Below are positions 1 through 8,237 of a DNA stretch of 64,000 bases, one piece after another. Under the pieces are notes generated by a model. That model was given only the letters and a program-made list of their open reading frames with translations. It was not told the DNA's origin and searched no databases. Position 1 is the first letter of the stretch; each line of letters begins with the position of its first letter. Source of the stretch: Thalassotalea nanhaiensis (lineage in GTDB: Bacteria; Pseudomonadota; Gammaproteobacteria; Enterobacterales; Alteromonadaceae); contig NZ_CP134146.1 in assembly GCF_031583575.1 (NCBI RefSeq), positions 2,232,001 through 2,296,000 on the forward strand, written 5' to 3'. The position numbers were made by a program, and so were the translations under genes.

Positions 1-1918
1 CACGTTGCACATCAAATGTAGTGTTCATTCGTTTAGAATTAGAAAATGTTGGTGGATCAATAAATACCACATCATATTTATTTGTGTTTTCTTTTAACCA
101 CTGCAAACAGTCAGCTTGAACGAATTCATATTTATGACCACGTAACTTATTTAGTTCGAAATTATCTTGAGCCCAGTCTAAATAGGTTTTTGACATATCA
201 ACGGTAGTTACTTTTTCAGCGCCATTAATTGCAGCTTGTAATGAAACAGATCCGGTATAGGCAAAGAGGTTTAATAAGGTTTTTCCTTTAGACTTTTTAG
301 CAACAATTTTACGAGTCTTGCGGTGGTCTAAGAATAAGCCAGTATCAAGGTAATCCCACAGATTAACTTTTAGCAAGGCATCGTATTCTTTTACAATAAG
401 TGCTTTTTTACTTTTGCTTAACTGCTGGTATTGATTTTTACCCTTTTGCTTACTTCGTACTTTTAACGCCACTTTATCAGTATCTATGTTTAATACTTTA
501 GGGGCCCAATATATAGCTTCTTGTAAGCGCTGCGCGGCTTTAACTTCATCGATATCTTTAGGCGGCGCATACTCATGCAACACTAAATGATCGTCATATA
601 CATCAATGGCTACATTAAATTCTGGAATATCAGCATCATAAACTCGATAACAATTTACATCGTTTTGCTTTAACCATGATTTCAACCCTTTAACGTTTTT
701 CTTTAAACGGTTGGCAAAATCTGAGTTCTGACCAGAAAAGTCTGTTTGTGCAGGTGTACGGTCTAATTGCCCTTCGTCAATGTTATATAGCGCTAATTGA
801 CAATCTAATGGGCCATTTTTGAATTTATAACGCTTAAAGCTAGATAGCTTTAATAGAGAGAGCATTTCAACATTCGCGGTAATTAAGCCAATTTTCCAGC
901 CTAAAAACTCTTGTTTAAACACTTTGCCAAGTTCGGTAAACGTAGAAACGAGCTCTGGTAATGAACCAATACGTTCACCATAAGGCGGATTAAATAAAAT
1001 ATGGCCAGGTTCACCAAATTGATTTTTAAGATCTTCAGCTCTGCCCTGTTTAAATTCAATTAAATGACCAAGTCCTGCACTGCGAGCATTTGCTTTAGCC
1101 GTTTGAAGTACTCTCCCATCCATATCAAAACCAAATACTTTAACAGTACTATTAGCTAGGGCTTGGTCGGTTTCTAACTTAGCGGTATCTAACAATTGGT
1201 TAAATAGGCTCGCATCGTGAAATTTCCAGCGACTAAAGCCCCAATGTGTTCTATCGACACCTGGATACATTCCTGATGCCATAGACACAGCTTCAAGCAT
1301 TAACGTACCTGAACCACACATAGGGTCAACCAATGGCTTACTTGGATCATTTAACCAACCAGAACGAACTACAAGAGCCGCAGCAAGGTTTTCTTTAATA
1401 GGCGCAGCACCAGAATTTTCACGGTATCCACGTTTAGATAGTGAACGACCAGAAAAATCTACATAAAACGTTACTTCATTTCTAAGTAAGCGAGCTTGTA
1501 TACGTATATCCGGATTAGTTTTTTCAACAGATGGTCTGTCTAAACCTTCGTCTCTAAAGCAATCAACAATCGCATCTTTTACAGTTAAACCGCCAAATTG
1601 TGAATCACGAATGTGTTCATTTTTACCAACAAAATCGACAGCAAAAAAGTCTTCACTGGTGAAATGTTCAGTCCAATCTATGTCTTTAGCGGCTTTATAA
1701 AGTGCGTCTTTATCTTTTACAGGAGACGGTTCATCGATTCTTATAAGAATACGACTGGCTAAACGAGATTTTAAACAGGCTTGATATCCAGTTTCCATAC
1801 TTGCAGTAAAATGAACGCCTTCAGGACGTTGTACGACTTCACTGCCGCCTATTGACGTTATTTCATCGGCTAAAAGTGGCTCTATGCCAAAAGAAGTTAA
1901 AGCTAAAAATTGTTTCAT
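1..1918 (-). CDS. rlmL: Bifunctional 23S rRNA methyltransferase RlmKL, C-terminus beyond window
   Basis: The reading frame starts at an ATG at 1918 and runs off the left edge, giving about 639 codons of a family near 700 residues. The start MKQFLALTSFGIEPLLADEI and the following THUMP region are typical of RlmL/YcbY. The first methyltransferase domain carries NPPYGER near residue 306. A second SAM-dependent domain (RlmK part) shows LLNLFAYTGSVSLQA and, near residue 616, FIDPPTFSNSKR. The enzyme makes m2G2445 and m7G2069 in E. coli 23S rRNA. The fusion of two methyltransferases is normal for gammaproteobacteria. About 60-70 C-terminal residues are missing only because of the window edge. Confidence 0.95.
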   Translation of the reverse strand, partial: MKQFLALTSFGIEPLLADEITSIGGSEVVQRPEGVHFTASMETGYQACLKSRLASRILIRIDEPSPVKDKDALYKAAKDIDWTEHFTSEDFFAVDFVGKNEHIRDSQFGGLTVKDAIVDCFRDEGLDRPSVEKTNPDIRIQARLLRNEVTFYVDFSGRSLSKRGYRENSGAAPIKENLAAALVVRSGWLNDPSKPLVDPMCGSGTLMLEAVSMASGMYPGVDRTHWGFSRWKFHDASLFNQLLDTAKLETDQALANSTVKVFGFDMDGRVLQTAKANARSAGLGHLIEFKQGRAEDLKNQFGEPGHILFNPPYGERIGSLPELVSTFTELGKVFKQEFLGWKIGLITANVEMLSLLKLSSFKRYKFKNGPLDCQLALYNIDEGQLDRTPAQTDFSGQNSDFANRLKKNVKGLKSWLKQNDVNCYRVYDADIPEFNVAIDVYDDHLVLHEYAPPKDIDEVKAAQRLQEAIYWAPKVLNIDTDKVALKVRSKQKGKNQYQQLSKSKKALIVKEYDALLKVNLWDYLDTGLFLDHRKTRKIVAKKSKGKTLLNLFAYTGSVSLQAAINGAEKVTTVDMSKTYLDWAQDNFELNKLRGHKYEFVQADCLQWLKENTNKYDVVFIDPPTFSNSKRMNTTFDVQR

Positions 1919-2110
1919 GGTGTGATCCAAAGCATTTGATGGCGCAGATTATAAACGACCCATTGCCATTTGTCTTAGCCAATTACTTTATTTAACTAAG
2001 AAATATCTGATATCAAAGCTAAATTTCGTACATTTTAAGTATACAATTAAACCGACTGATTAATTATCAAACACATTATCAAATTAATTAATAAATATGG
2101 TAAAATCTAC

Positions 2111-2139
2111 TTGCAATCCTATAAGGCAATCCTTATAGT
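2111..2139 (+). promoter_or_regulatory. Sigma-70-type promoter of the initiator tRNA array
   Basis: TTGCAA at 2111-2116 and TATAGT at 2134-2139 are separated by exactly 17 bases. A start of transcription near 2146 would lie about 10 bases before the first mature tRNA at 2156. The position and near-consensus boxes support it; no transcript data are available. Confidence 0.6.
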
Positions 2140-2155
2140 ACGCATCGAATTCAGG

Positions 2156-2232
<77 letters not shown>

Positions 2233-2277
2233 ATTCTTTGATTATAAAAGAGTTTCTGAATTCAAACATATTACAGG

Positions 2278-2354
<77 letters not shown>

Positions 2355-2500
2355 ATTTTCTTTAATTAAGGGAATGTAGGAACTTTAATATTGTAAGTGT
2401 TACTGACTCATCAGTTCGCTAACATCAAAATAAGGGCTCCACAACAAATTAATTTTTAGAAAATACTGTAATATGACAATTAGTTTGAGAGAACCACGGA

Positions 2501-2577
<77 letters not shown>

Positions 2578-2591
2578 ATTCTTAACAAACT

Positions 2592-2623
2592 ACGAAAAAG
2601 AAGCCCTAACGGGCTTTTTTCGT
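2592..2623 (+). terminator. Rho-independent terminator of the tRNA array
   Basis: AAGCCC and GGGCTT pair around a TAAC loop, followed by TTTTTT. The flanking ACGAAAAA/TTTTCGT extends the stem. It lies 14 nt after the third tRNA. Confidence 0.9.
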
Positions 2624-2664
2624 ATCTGGAGTTTGATAATGTCATTAATGGGTTAATCAAAAAG

Positions 2665-2717
2665 CATAACCCGAAGGTCGTCAGTTCACTTATACCAGAA
2701 CAGCGCTCCCGCAACCA
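2665..2717 (+). pseudogene. Decayed fourth initiator tRNA copy
   Basis: Bases 2665-2688 equal the 3' half of the anticodon loop through the T-stem of the intact genes, and 2705-2717 equal the acceptor end with CCA. The 5' half is absent and about 16 unrelated bases replace the T-loop region, so no cloverleaf can form. Confidence 0.85.
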
Positions 2718-2731
2718 ATGCTCAACAAACT

Positions 2732-2763
2732 ACGAAAAAGAAGCCCTTACGGGCTTTTTTCGT
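2732..2763 (+). terminator. Duplicate tRNA-array terminator
   Basis: It is nearly identical to the terminator at 2592-2623 (one loop base differs) and follows the tRNA remnant in the same way. The flanking matched sequence spans about 2705-2781 against 2565-2641, showing a segmental duplication. Confidence 0.85.
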
Positions 2764-2818
2764 ATCTGGAGTTTGATAATTTCACTCTTTGAGCCTCAAA
2801 GATTTAGAAAAAATGCAC

Positions 2819-2866
2819 CGTCATCCCCCGCGAGTATAAGCGAGATGAGGGACCTCATCGAACGTA
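2819..2866. repeat. Interspersed repeat related to the 31.8-32.1 kb elements
   Basis: The segment begins CGTCATCCCCCGCGAG, continues with an AGCGA core and GGGACCTCAT, and ends near CGTA. The same word order (CGTCATCC, CGAG, AGCGA, GGGACCTCATTAAGCG) occurs in the two elements at 31.79-32.10 kb, so this is a divergent third copy. Confidence 0.6.
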
Positions 2867-2956
2867 CTGTGCATATATAGAATTTACTTATCAATTTTTT
2901 AAAATCGTTAAATTTGTTATCTCGTTACTTAACCGCTGCCGATATTCACCTAAGGT

Positions 2957-2983
2957 CTCCGCAACCAATGCTCAGCAAACACG
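2957..2983 (+). pseudogene. tRNA-fMet 3'-end scrap
   Basis: The sequence CTCCGCAACCAATGCTCA matches the acceptor end, CCA and downstream flank of the copy ending at 2717, apart from one lost C. Nothing upstream resembles the rest of a tRNA. Confidence 0.6.
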
Positions 2984-2996
2984 ATAAAAATCTAAA

Positions 2997-3015
2997 AAAG
3001 CCCTACAAGGGCTTT
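2997..3015 (-). terminator. Terminator of the AraC gene at 3040-4074
   Basis: AAAGCCCT and AGGGCTTT form a perfect 8-bp stem with a 3-base loop. Read on the minus strand the stem is followed by TTTTTTAGATTTTT, which suits termination 25 nt after the AraC stop codon. Confidence 0.75.
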
Positions 3016-3039
3016 CATACCTGTAAATTAAGAAAACAA

Positions 3040-4074
3040 TTAACTTGCTAAACGCATGCCTTTTTTATGTGTATTTTTATAATGCAATGGTGAAACTCCA
3101 TACCAAGCTTTAAACGCTCGAGAAAAGTTCCCGTAGTTACAATAACCTAATTTAAATGCTAATTGCTCTGGCGTTAATTTGCCTTCTTGTAAGTAATAAA
3201 TTGAATATGACTTTCTAATTTTCTCAACGATACTTTTAAAGTTAGTACCTTCCGCGTTTAATTTATTATTGAGGGTGCGCTCTGATATCCCGCAAATTTC
3301 AGCCACTAATAATTTGCTACAATTGCCATCAAGCAATAACTTCAAAATAATATTACTTACTTTAGAAGTAAAATTAAAAGCACTACTACGTTTCAAAAAT
3401 TCGTCCACCATTTTATCCGATTGTTTTGCAAGTTTGTCATTTGCAAAAGGCAATTCAACATCTAACGTATTAGAATCAAAAACAACCTTAGTTTTATCTG
3501 CTGAAAACTCTATATTTTCACCAAAACAATCAATATATTCCTGTATCATTTCATCTTCAGGCGTCCAGGTTAAACAAACTTTTTTTGCCTTAAAATCAGC
3601 ACCAATCATTAATTTTATAAACGTTAATGTTAAAGCGGCAAAAATATCAGAATAAAAATTTGAGTTTATGTCATTAAAATAGGTTTTCTCATCAAATGTT
3701 AAATAACTTTCAAAACTGTCCTGAATAAAATTAACCTTTATTGAGCTAGTAATAAATGGAAAACCATTTGTATAACGATGGCAAAAGTCATTTAAAGAAT
3801 TGCTAAATAACAATCCAGTTCCAAACGATTGGAATATCGCCGGATTCAAATATTCACAGGCTTTAATCGCAACTATAGGTGACGCTTTCTTAACAACCAA
3901 ATCAATATAATTACTACTCAAATGAGAAGGTATTCGCTTATAAATTGAATTGAATTTATTCATATCTATACCAGCTTCAATTAATGTTGAATCGACATCA
4001 ACACCATACTTTTCAATCGTCGGCTGTAAAAACTTTAATGTGCCACTATAACTGTTGGCTAATAATTGGTGCAT
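3040..4074 (-). CDS. AraC-family regulator with arabinose-binding-like N-terminal domain
   Basis: This 344-residue protein has a long N-terminal effector region (about 1-235) of the kind seen in OruR/ArgR-type AraC proteins. A C-terminal double helix-turn-helix (about 240-338) includes VAEICGISERTLNNKL and the AraC signature around LGYCNYGNFSRAFKAWYGVSP. It presumably controls a nearby catabolic gene, most simply the racemase gene immediately upstream on the same strand, which ends 113 bp away. An inverted repeat lies 25 bp before its start. The effector is not readable from sequence. Confidence 0.85.
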   Translation of the reverse strand: MHQLLANSYSGTLKFLQPTIEKYGVDVDSTLIEAGIDMNKFNSIYKRIPSHLSSNYIDLVVKKASPIVAIKACEYLNPAIFQSFGTGLLFSNSLNDFCHRYTNGFPFITSSIKVNFIQDSFESYLTFDEKTYFNDINSNFYSDIFAALTLTFIKLMIGADFKAKKVCLTWTPEDEMIQEYIDCFGENIEFSADKTKVVFDSNTLDVELPFANDKLAKQSDKMVDEFLKRSSAFNFTSKVSNIILKLLLDGNCSKLLVAEICGISERTLNNKLNAEGTNFKSIVEKIRKSYSIYYLQEGKLTPEQLAFKLGYCNYGNFSRAFKAWYGVSPLHYKNTHKKGMRLAS

Positions 4075-4098
4075 CTAAAAAACCCTTAAAACTAATGA

Positions 4099-4118
4099 AA
4101 CTCTCGATTTAGAGAGTT
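4099..4118. promoter_or_regulatory. Inverted repeat upstream of AraC gene
   Basis: AACTCTC and GAGAGTT form perfect 7-bp arms around a 6-bp centre, between the racemase stop and the AraC start. It may be an autoregulatory operator or a weak terminator of the racemase gene. No T-run follows directly on the minus strand, which favours an operator. Confidence 0.45.
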
Positions 4119-4187
4119 CCTTTTAAGTTAAATATCTAAAATGAGATACTTTGAATGAGCATAAAACCATAATGTATCAGGGATTAA

Positions 4188-5366
4188 TTATCCTAATACG
4201 CCATTTTCTTGCATGGTTTCAATCTCATCATTATTGAAACCCATCTCAGTTAAAACTTCCTGATTATGATGACCTACGCGACAACCTGCAGAGGTGTAGT
4301 TAGGCTGGTTTCTAGAAAATTTAATTGGTGACGCGATTTGCTTGATTTTATTGTTATCTGTTGTAGTTACTTCAACAACCATATTTCGCGCTTGCATTTG
4401 CGGATGTTCGGCCGCTTCTACCACTGTTAAAGTAGGTTCAACACAGGCATCAAGCTTAACGAATACGTCTTGCCAATAGTCAAAGTCGTGCTGTATAAAT
4501 GCACCTTTTAATGCCGCGATTAACGGAGCTTGTGATTCAGCACTGTAGTCAAAACCATTTTTGATCAGGTCTTCTCTACCTATGGTTTGACAAAGTTGCT
4601 GCATAAACGCAGGTTCAATACTACCAACAGAAAAATAACGACCATCTTTAGTTTCGTAATGGTTGTAAAAAGAAGCACCATTTAGTGTTTCTTGCTCAAG
4701 TCCGGGAGCAATACCGCTGCCAAGCGCACCAGCACCACTCATAGCATTCAAAGCAAACGCTGCATCAGTCATACTGATATCTATATATTGTCCTTCACCA
4801 CTAATTTGACGTTCTATTACTGCGGCAAGAATGCCGTTAACAGCATGCATTGACCCACCTGCTACATCTGCAATTTGAAAACCAACAGGAACAGGCCCGG
4901 TTTCTTTAGTACCGGTATAACTGGCTACACCAGCAATTGCTAAGTAGTTTATATCGTGGCCACCACGGTGTTTATACGGACCAGTTTGGCCATAACCAGT
5001 AATAGAACAATAAATTAATTTAGGATTAATCTCTTTTAATGATTGATAATCCAAACCAAAACGTTGCATAACACCTGGACGGAACTGTTCAATAACGATG
5101 TCATACTCTGTCACCATCTTTTTGACTAAATCTACGGCTTCCTGTTTTTTTAAATCCAAGCCAATAGACCGCTTAGAGCGATTTAGAGTTTGATGAATGT
5201 AAGATACGCCCTGCTCATCTAAAGGAGGCAATATTCTGGTAAGATCTTGACGGTTAGGCGATTCTACTCGTAGAACCTCTGCCCCCATATCAGCTAACAT
5301 CATAGTTGCAAATGGGCCGGGTAATAACGTTGAGAAATCGAGAACTTTAAGAGATTTTAATGGCAT
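4188..5366 (-). CDS. Alpha-methylacyl-CoA racemase-like CaiB/BaiF family protein
   Basis: The 392-residue protein begins MPLKSLKVLDFSTLLPGPFA, the classical family III CoA-transferase/racemase start. It carries GHDINYLAIAGV with His137 and IADVAGGSM with Asp167. These match the catalytic His126/Asp156 pair of mycobacterial MCR with the same 30-residue spacing. It is therefore more likely an epimerase of 2-methylacyl-CoA esters than a CoA transferase. Such enzymes let (2R)-methyl-branched chains (pristanic acid, C27 sterol side chains) enter S-specific beta-oxidation. It sits between two AraC genes and near an acyl-CoA ligase. A CoA transferase for another substrate remains possible. Confidence 0.8.
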   Translation of the reverse strand: MPLKSLKVLDFSTLLPGPFATMMLADMGAEVLRVESPNRQDLTRILPPLDEQGVSYIHQTLNRSKRSIGLDLKKQEAVDLVKKMVTEYDIVIEQFRPGVMQRFGLDYQSLKEINPKLIYCSITGYGQTGPYKHRGGHDINYLAIAGVASYTGTKETGPVPVGFQIADVAGGSMHAVNGILAAVIERQISGEGQYIDISMTDAAFALNAMSGAGALGSGIAPGLEQETLNGASFYNHYETKDGRYFSVGSIEPAFMQQLCQTIGREDLIKNGFDYSAESQAPLIAALKGAFIQHDFDYWQDVFVKLDACVEPTLTVVEAAEHPQMQARNMVVEVTTTDNNKIKQIASPIKFSRNQPNYTSAGCRVGHHNQEVLTEMGFNNDEIETMQENGVLG

Positions 5367-5497
5367 GGGTTTGTCTATCCGCTTAATTAAATTAATGGCG
5401 ACAAATTAAGCGAGAACAACTTTAACTACAATGACAAAATAACACCAATCTATGAACAAATCTTACTTTATCTCTTATCGAACAGCGGAGCTAGCCC

Positions 5498-6592
5498 TTA
5501 AGTATTTGATGACTGATAAGATTTTGGAGACGACCCAGTCCAGCGCTTAAATGCTCGGGCAAAATTATTATAGTTTGAAAAACCAAGTAAATGGCTAATG
5601 TCCGTTAAAGACAAATCAGAATTAGGTACGTAATCTAATGCTAATTCTTGCCGACAATCTTCCGTTAAACTCCTAAAGTTATATTCATGGCTTGCCAGCC
5701 GTCTTTGTAATGTCCTTTCGCTCATATGCAAGCGAGCAGCAATATTAGTAATAGATGCTTCATCGGTCGCTAAATTCTGTTTCACCAAAATTTTCACTTG
5801 ATCAATCAAATGATACTTATCAATTTTTTTTAGTCCGTCCTTTAATGCTTTAGTTGACACAGTAGGCAATAAACCAGAAGCAAGGCCAGTGATATTTGAA
5901 ACCTTACGTTCGAGCAAGTCTTTAGCAAAAACCATTTCTAACTTATTGGCTGAAACCTCAACTGGACAGCGAAAAAAACGTTGAAAATAGGTTTTATCTT
6001 TAATTTCAGGATATGGAACTTTCATAGAAATTGGCGAAAAGTCGTCACCGTAATGCTGCCGACACATGGTAATAAAAGCTGAAAAGAAAGCGTCAATATT
6101 GGCTTTTGGTACTTCAAGATTAGTTAAAACGTTAATTTGTAAACGATAACCTGCCTTAATTCTAACTAAATACATTCTCGCCGCATTTGAAAACAAACGG
6201 AAAAAACGAAACATAGTTTCCATACCTTCTAATGGCGTTTGGGTTAACCCCATTGAAGGCCCTAAAATATTGAATATTTTAGGGCTGGCAAATCGACCTG
6301 CTTTAATACCTACATTTTCATCCAAGGTTAAGTCATATAGCTTTTGCCAAAGCATACAGGAAACCTTATTTTGGACCTGATAGCCAATATCGCCAAGTCT
6401 AGCAACATCAACACCTTCATCAGCGAAAAACCCTATTTGATCAATTTCATATTCATCTAATAGCGGTAGCATCATTAATAAATATGTGGCCGAAACATAG
6501 ATAAGATCTTCATCATCGGCAGTTGTTAAATGGTCAAACTGAGATTGAAACTTGGGCACTATTAAAAATTTCCAATTGAAAACAATTCTCAT
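5498..6592 (-). CDS. AraC-family regulator, divergent from aldehyde dehydrogenase
   Basis: The 364-residue protein has an arabinose-binding-like N-terminal part (from about residue 35) and a C-terminal AraC DNA-binding domain, with ITNIAARLHMSERTLQRRL and LGFSNYNNFARAFKRWTGSSP. An AAGGA sequence 9 nt before the ATG supports the start at 6592. It is transcribed away from the aldehyde dehydrogenase/GMC/ligase genes. Paired direct repeats in the shared promoter region make it the likely activator of that block. It is distinct in sequence from the AraC proteins at 3.0 and 46.3 kb. Confidence 0.87.
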   Translation of the reverse strand: MRIVFNWKFLIVPKFQSQFDHLTTADDEDLIYVSATYLLMMLPLLDEYEIDQIGFFADEGVDVARLGDIGYQVQNKVSCMLWQKLYDLTLDENVGIKAGRFASPKIFNILGPSMGLTQTPLEGMETMFRFFRLFSNAARMYLVRIKAGYRLQINVLTNLEVPKANIDAFFSAFITMCRQHYGDDFSPISMKVPYPEIKDKTYFQRFFRCPVEVSANKLEMVFAKDLLERKVSNITGLASGLLPTVSTKALKDGLKKIDKYHLIDQVKILVKQNLATDEASITNIAARLHMSERTLQRRLASHEYNFRSLTEDCRQELALDYVPNSDLSLTDISHLLGFSNYNNFARAFKRWTGSSPKSYQSSNT

Positions 6593-6604
6593 ACTCTAAC
6601 ATCC

Positions 6605-6643
6605 TTGTCGCCTCAAGAGTACCCCGTTGTCGTCTCAAGAGTA
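6605..6643. promoter_or_regulatory. AraC-type operator: two direct repeats 22 bp apart
   Basis: TTGTCGCCTCAAGAGTA (6605-6621) and TTGTCGTCTCAAGAGTA (6627-6643) match at 16 of 17 bases. The 22-bp centre spacing places both on nearly the same helix face, as AraC-family dimers need. They lie just upstream of the AraC start and about 130 bp before the aldehyde dehydrogenase start. Confidence 0.75.
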
Positions 6644-6771
6644 TTTGAAAATGATAATCAAATGTAACATCAGCTCAATTCCTAGCACACATCAGTTTAA
6701 CAAAATTGCTAGTTCAATGAATTTAAAAACAATTATAAAAATCAAACATCACGGATTAATATTTATAAATC

Positions 6772-8169
6772 ATGAAGTTAATAACACAGTTAAAAAAGCA
6801 TAAAGACTCTTATTTGCAGTCGCCTATGCCGTCAAAACAAGAAAGAATTAAACGCTTACAATCATTAAAAGTTGCTTTATTAGAGCACCAAGATGAGTTG
6901 TGTGCTGCTTTAAATAATGATTTTGGACAACGCAGCAGCACAGAATCACAACTCCTTGATATTTTACCAACCATCAATTACATCAATTATTCATGTAAAA
7001 AACTTAAAGGTTGGATGAAATCAGAAAAGCGCCATTCAGGTTTATTGTTAGGCGGCGCTAAAGTCAAAGTAATGTACCAGCCTCTAGGTGTAGTAGGCAT
7101 CATTGGCTCTTGGAATGCCCCCCTCACGGTAACACTTGCACCGTTGGTAACGGCTATATCAGCGGGTAACCATGCAATGATCAAAATGTCTGAATTTAAC
7201 CCTTCTACTAATAAGGTTGTTGCAAAAATTATTGCACAAGCATTTGATCAACACTTAGTATCAATGGTTGAAGGTGAAGCAAGTGTATCAGCTGAATTCT
7301 CACAACTACCATTTGATCATTTAGTTTTTACCGGCTCTACCACTGTCGGTAAACATGTTATGAGCGCTGCAGCTAAAAACTTAACGCCAGTAACACTTGA
7401 GCTTGGCGGTAAATGTCCAGTAATTATTGGTGAAGACATGGACATTGATGATGCGGTTAGTCGTATTGTATTTGGTAAAGCCTTTAATTCCGGCCAAATT
7501 TGTTTAGCTCCAGATTACATTTTCTGTCCAGCGGATAAAGAAAATGAATTCATACAAGCCTATTGTAAAAAGTTTCAACAATTGTTTCCTGATTTTGTTA
7601 ACAATAAAGATCACACCAGTATTCATAGTGATCGTCATTTCCAACGTTTTCAACATTTATTAAATGATGCGAAACAAAAAGGCGCAACAATCACGTCAGC
7701 CAATAATATCGAAGGTAATGCTGCGACTCGCTTAATGGCTACTCACTTAGTATCCAATGTTTCTGATGACATGCAATTGATGCAAGAAGAAATTTTTGGT
7801 CCGATTTTACCAATTAAAACTTATAAAAATTTAGAAGAAGTTTCCTCATACATTAACAATAAAACCAGCCCTCTTGGCCTTTACATTATGACCTTTAATA
7901 AAAAGAGCCAACAATATCTTCTAGAGAACACTCATTCTGGAGGGGTCAGCATTAACGAAGTGTTGTTCCATGCAATGTGTGATGATGCTCCGTTTGGTGG
8001 CGTTGGAGAATCAGGCATTGGTCATTATCACGGACCAGAAGGCTTTAAAGCCCTCTCAAAAGCAAAAACAGTGCTGACTCGTGGAAAATTTTATCCAGGT
8101 AAATGGACTAGCCCCCCTTATAACAACAGCTTAATTAAGCCAATAGTAAAGTTCTTACTGCGTAGTTAA
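6772..8169 (+). CDS. NAD(P)-dependent aldehyde dehydrogenase (coniferyl-aldehyde dehydrogenase-like)
   Basis: This 465-residue protein has the aldehyde dehydrogenase fold markers: PLGVVGIIGSWNAPL, FTGSTTVGKHV, catalytic Glu210 in TLELGGK and nucleophile Cys244 in FNSGQICLAP. The length without an N-terminal extension and the C-terminal SLIKPIVKFLL tail resemble class 3/coniferyl-aldehyde dehydrogenases, which act on fatty and aromatic aldehydes. It is the first gene of a plus-strand run with GMC oxidoreductase (68 bp downstream) and acyl-CoA ligase. It would therefore oxidise the aldehyde made by the GMC enzyme. It is probably controlled by the divergent AraC regulator. Confidence 0.9.
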   Translation: MKLITQLKKHKDSYLQSPMPSKQERIKRLQSLKVALLEHQDELCAALNNDFGQRSSTESQLLDILPTINYINYSCKKLKGWMKSEKRHSGLLLGGAKVKVMYQPLGVVGIIGSWNAPLTVTLAPLVTAISAGNHAMIKMSEFNPSTNKVVAKIIAQAFDQHLVSMVEGEASVSAEFSQLPFDHLVFTGSTTVGKHVMSAAAKNLTPVTLELGGKCPVIIGEDMDIDDAVSRIVFGKAFNSGQICLAPDYIFCPADKENEFIQAYCKKFQQLFPDFVNNKDHTSIHSDRHFQRFQHLLNDAKQKGATITSANNIEGNAATRLMATHLVSNVSDDMQLMQEEIFGPILPIKTYKNLEEVSSYINNKTSPLGLYIMTFNKKSQQYLLENTHSGGVSINEVLFHAMCDDAPFGGVGESGIGHYHGPEGFKALSKAKTVLTRGKFYPGKWTSPPYNNSLIKPIVKFLLRS

Positions 8170-8237
8170 TTTAAAAAATACTCAGCAGAAAATTTAATAA
8201 CAACAATAAAACAAAATTTATCAACAAGAGAAAAACT

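Larger units (their letters stand above)
2578..3039. other. 462-bp gene-free stretch: tRNA-array debris
   Basis: This stretch holds the array terminator, the fourth tRNA remnant and its copied terminator, an interspersed GTCATCC repeat (2819-2866), a second tRNA 3'-end scrap (2957-2983) and the terminator shared with the AraC gene. I see no protein gene in it. Confidence 0.8.

Noticed and set aside
4188-5366. Annotation as a formyl-CoA or carnitine CoA-transferase
   Set aside because: The His137/Asp167 pair with 30-residue spacing matches alpha-methylacyl-CoA racemase, and no oxalate or carnitine genes are nearby; a CoA-transferase role is not fully excluded.
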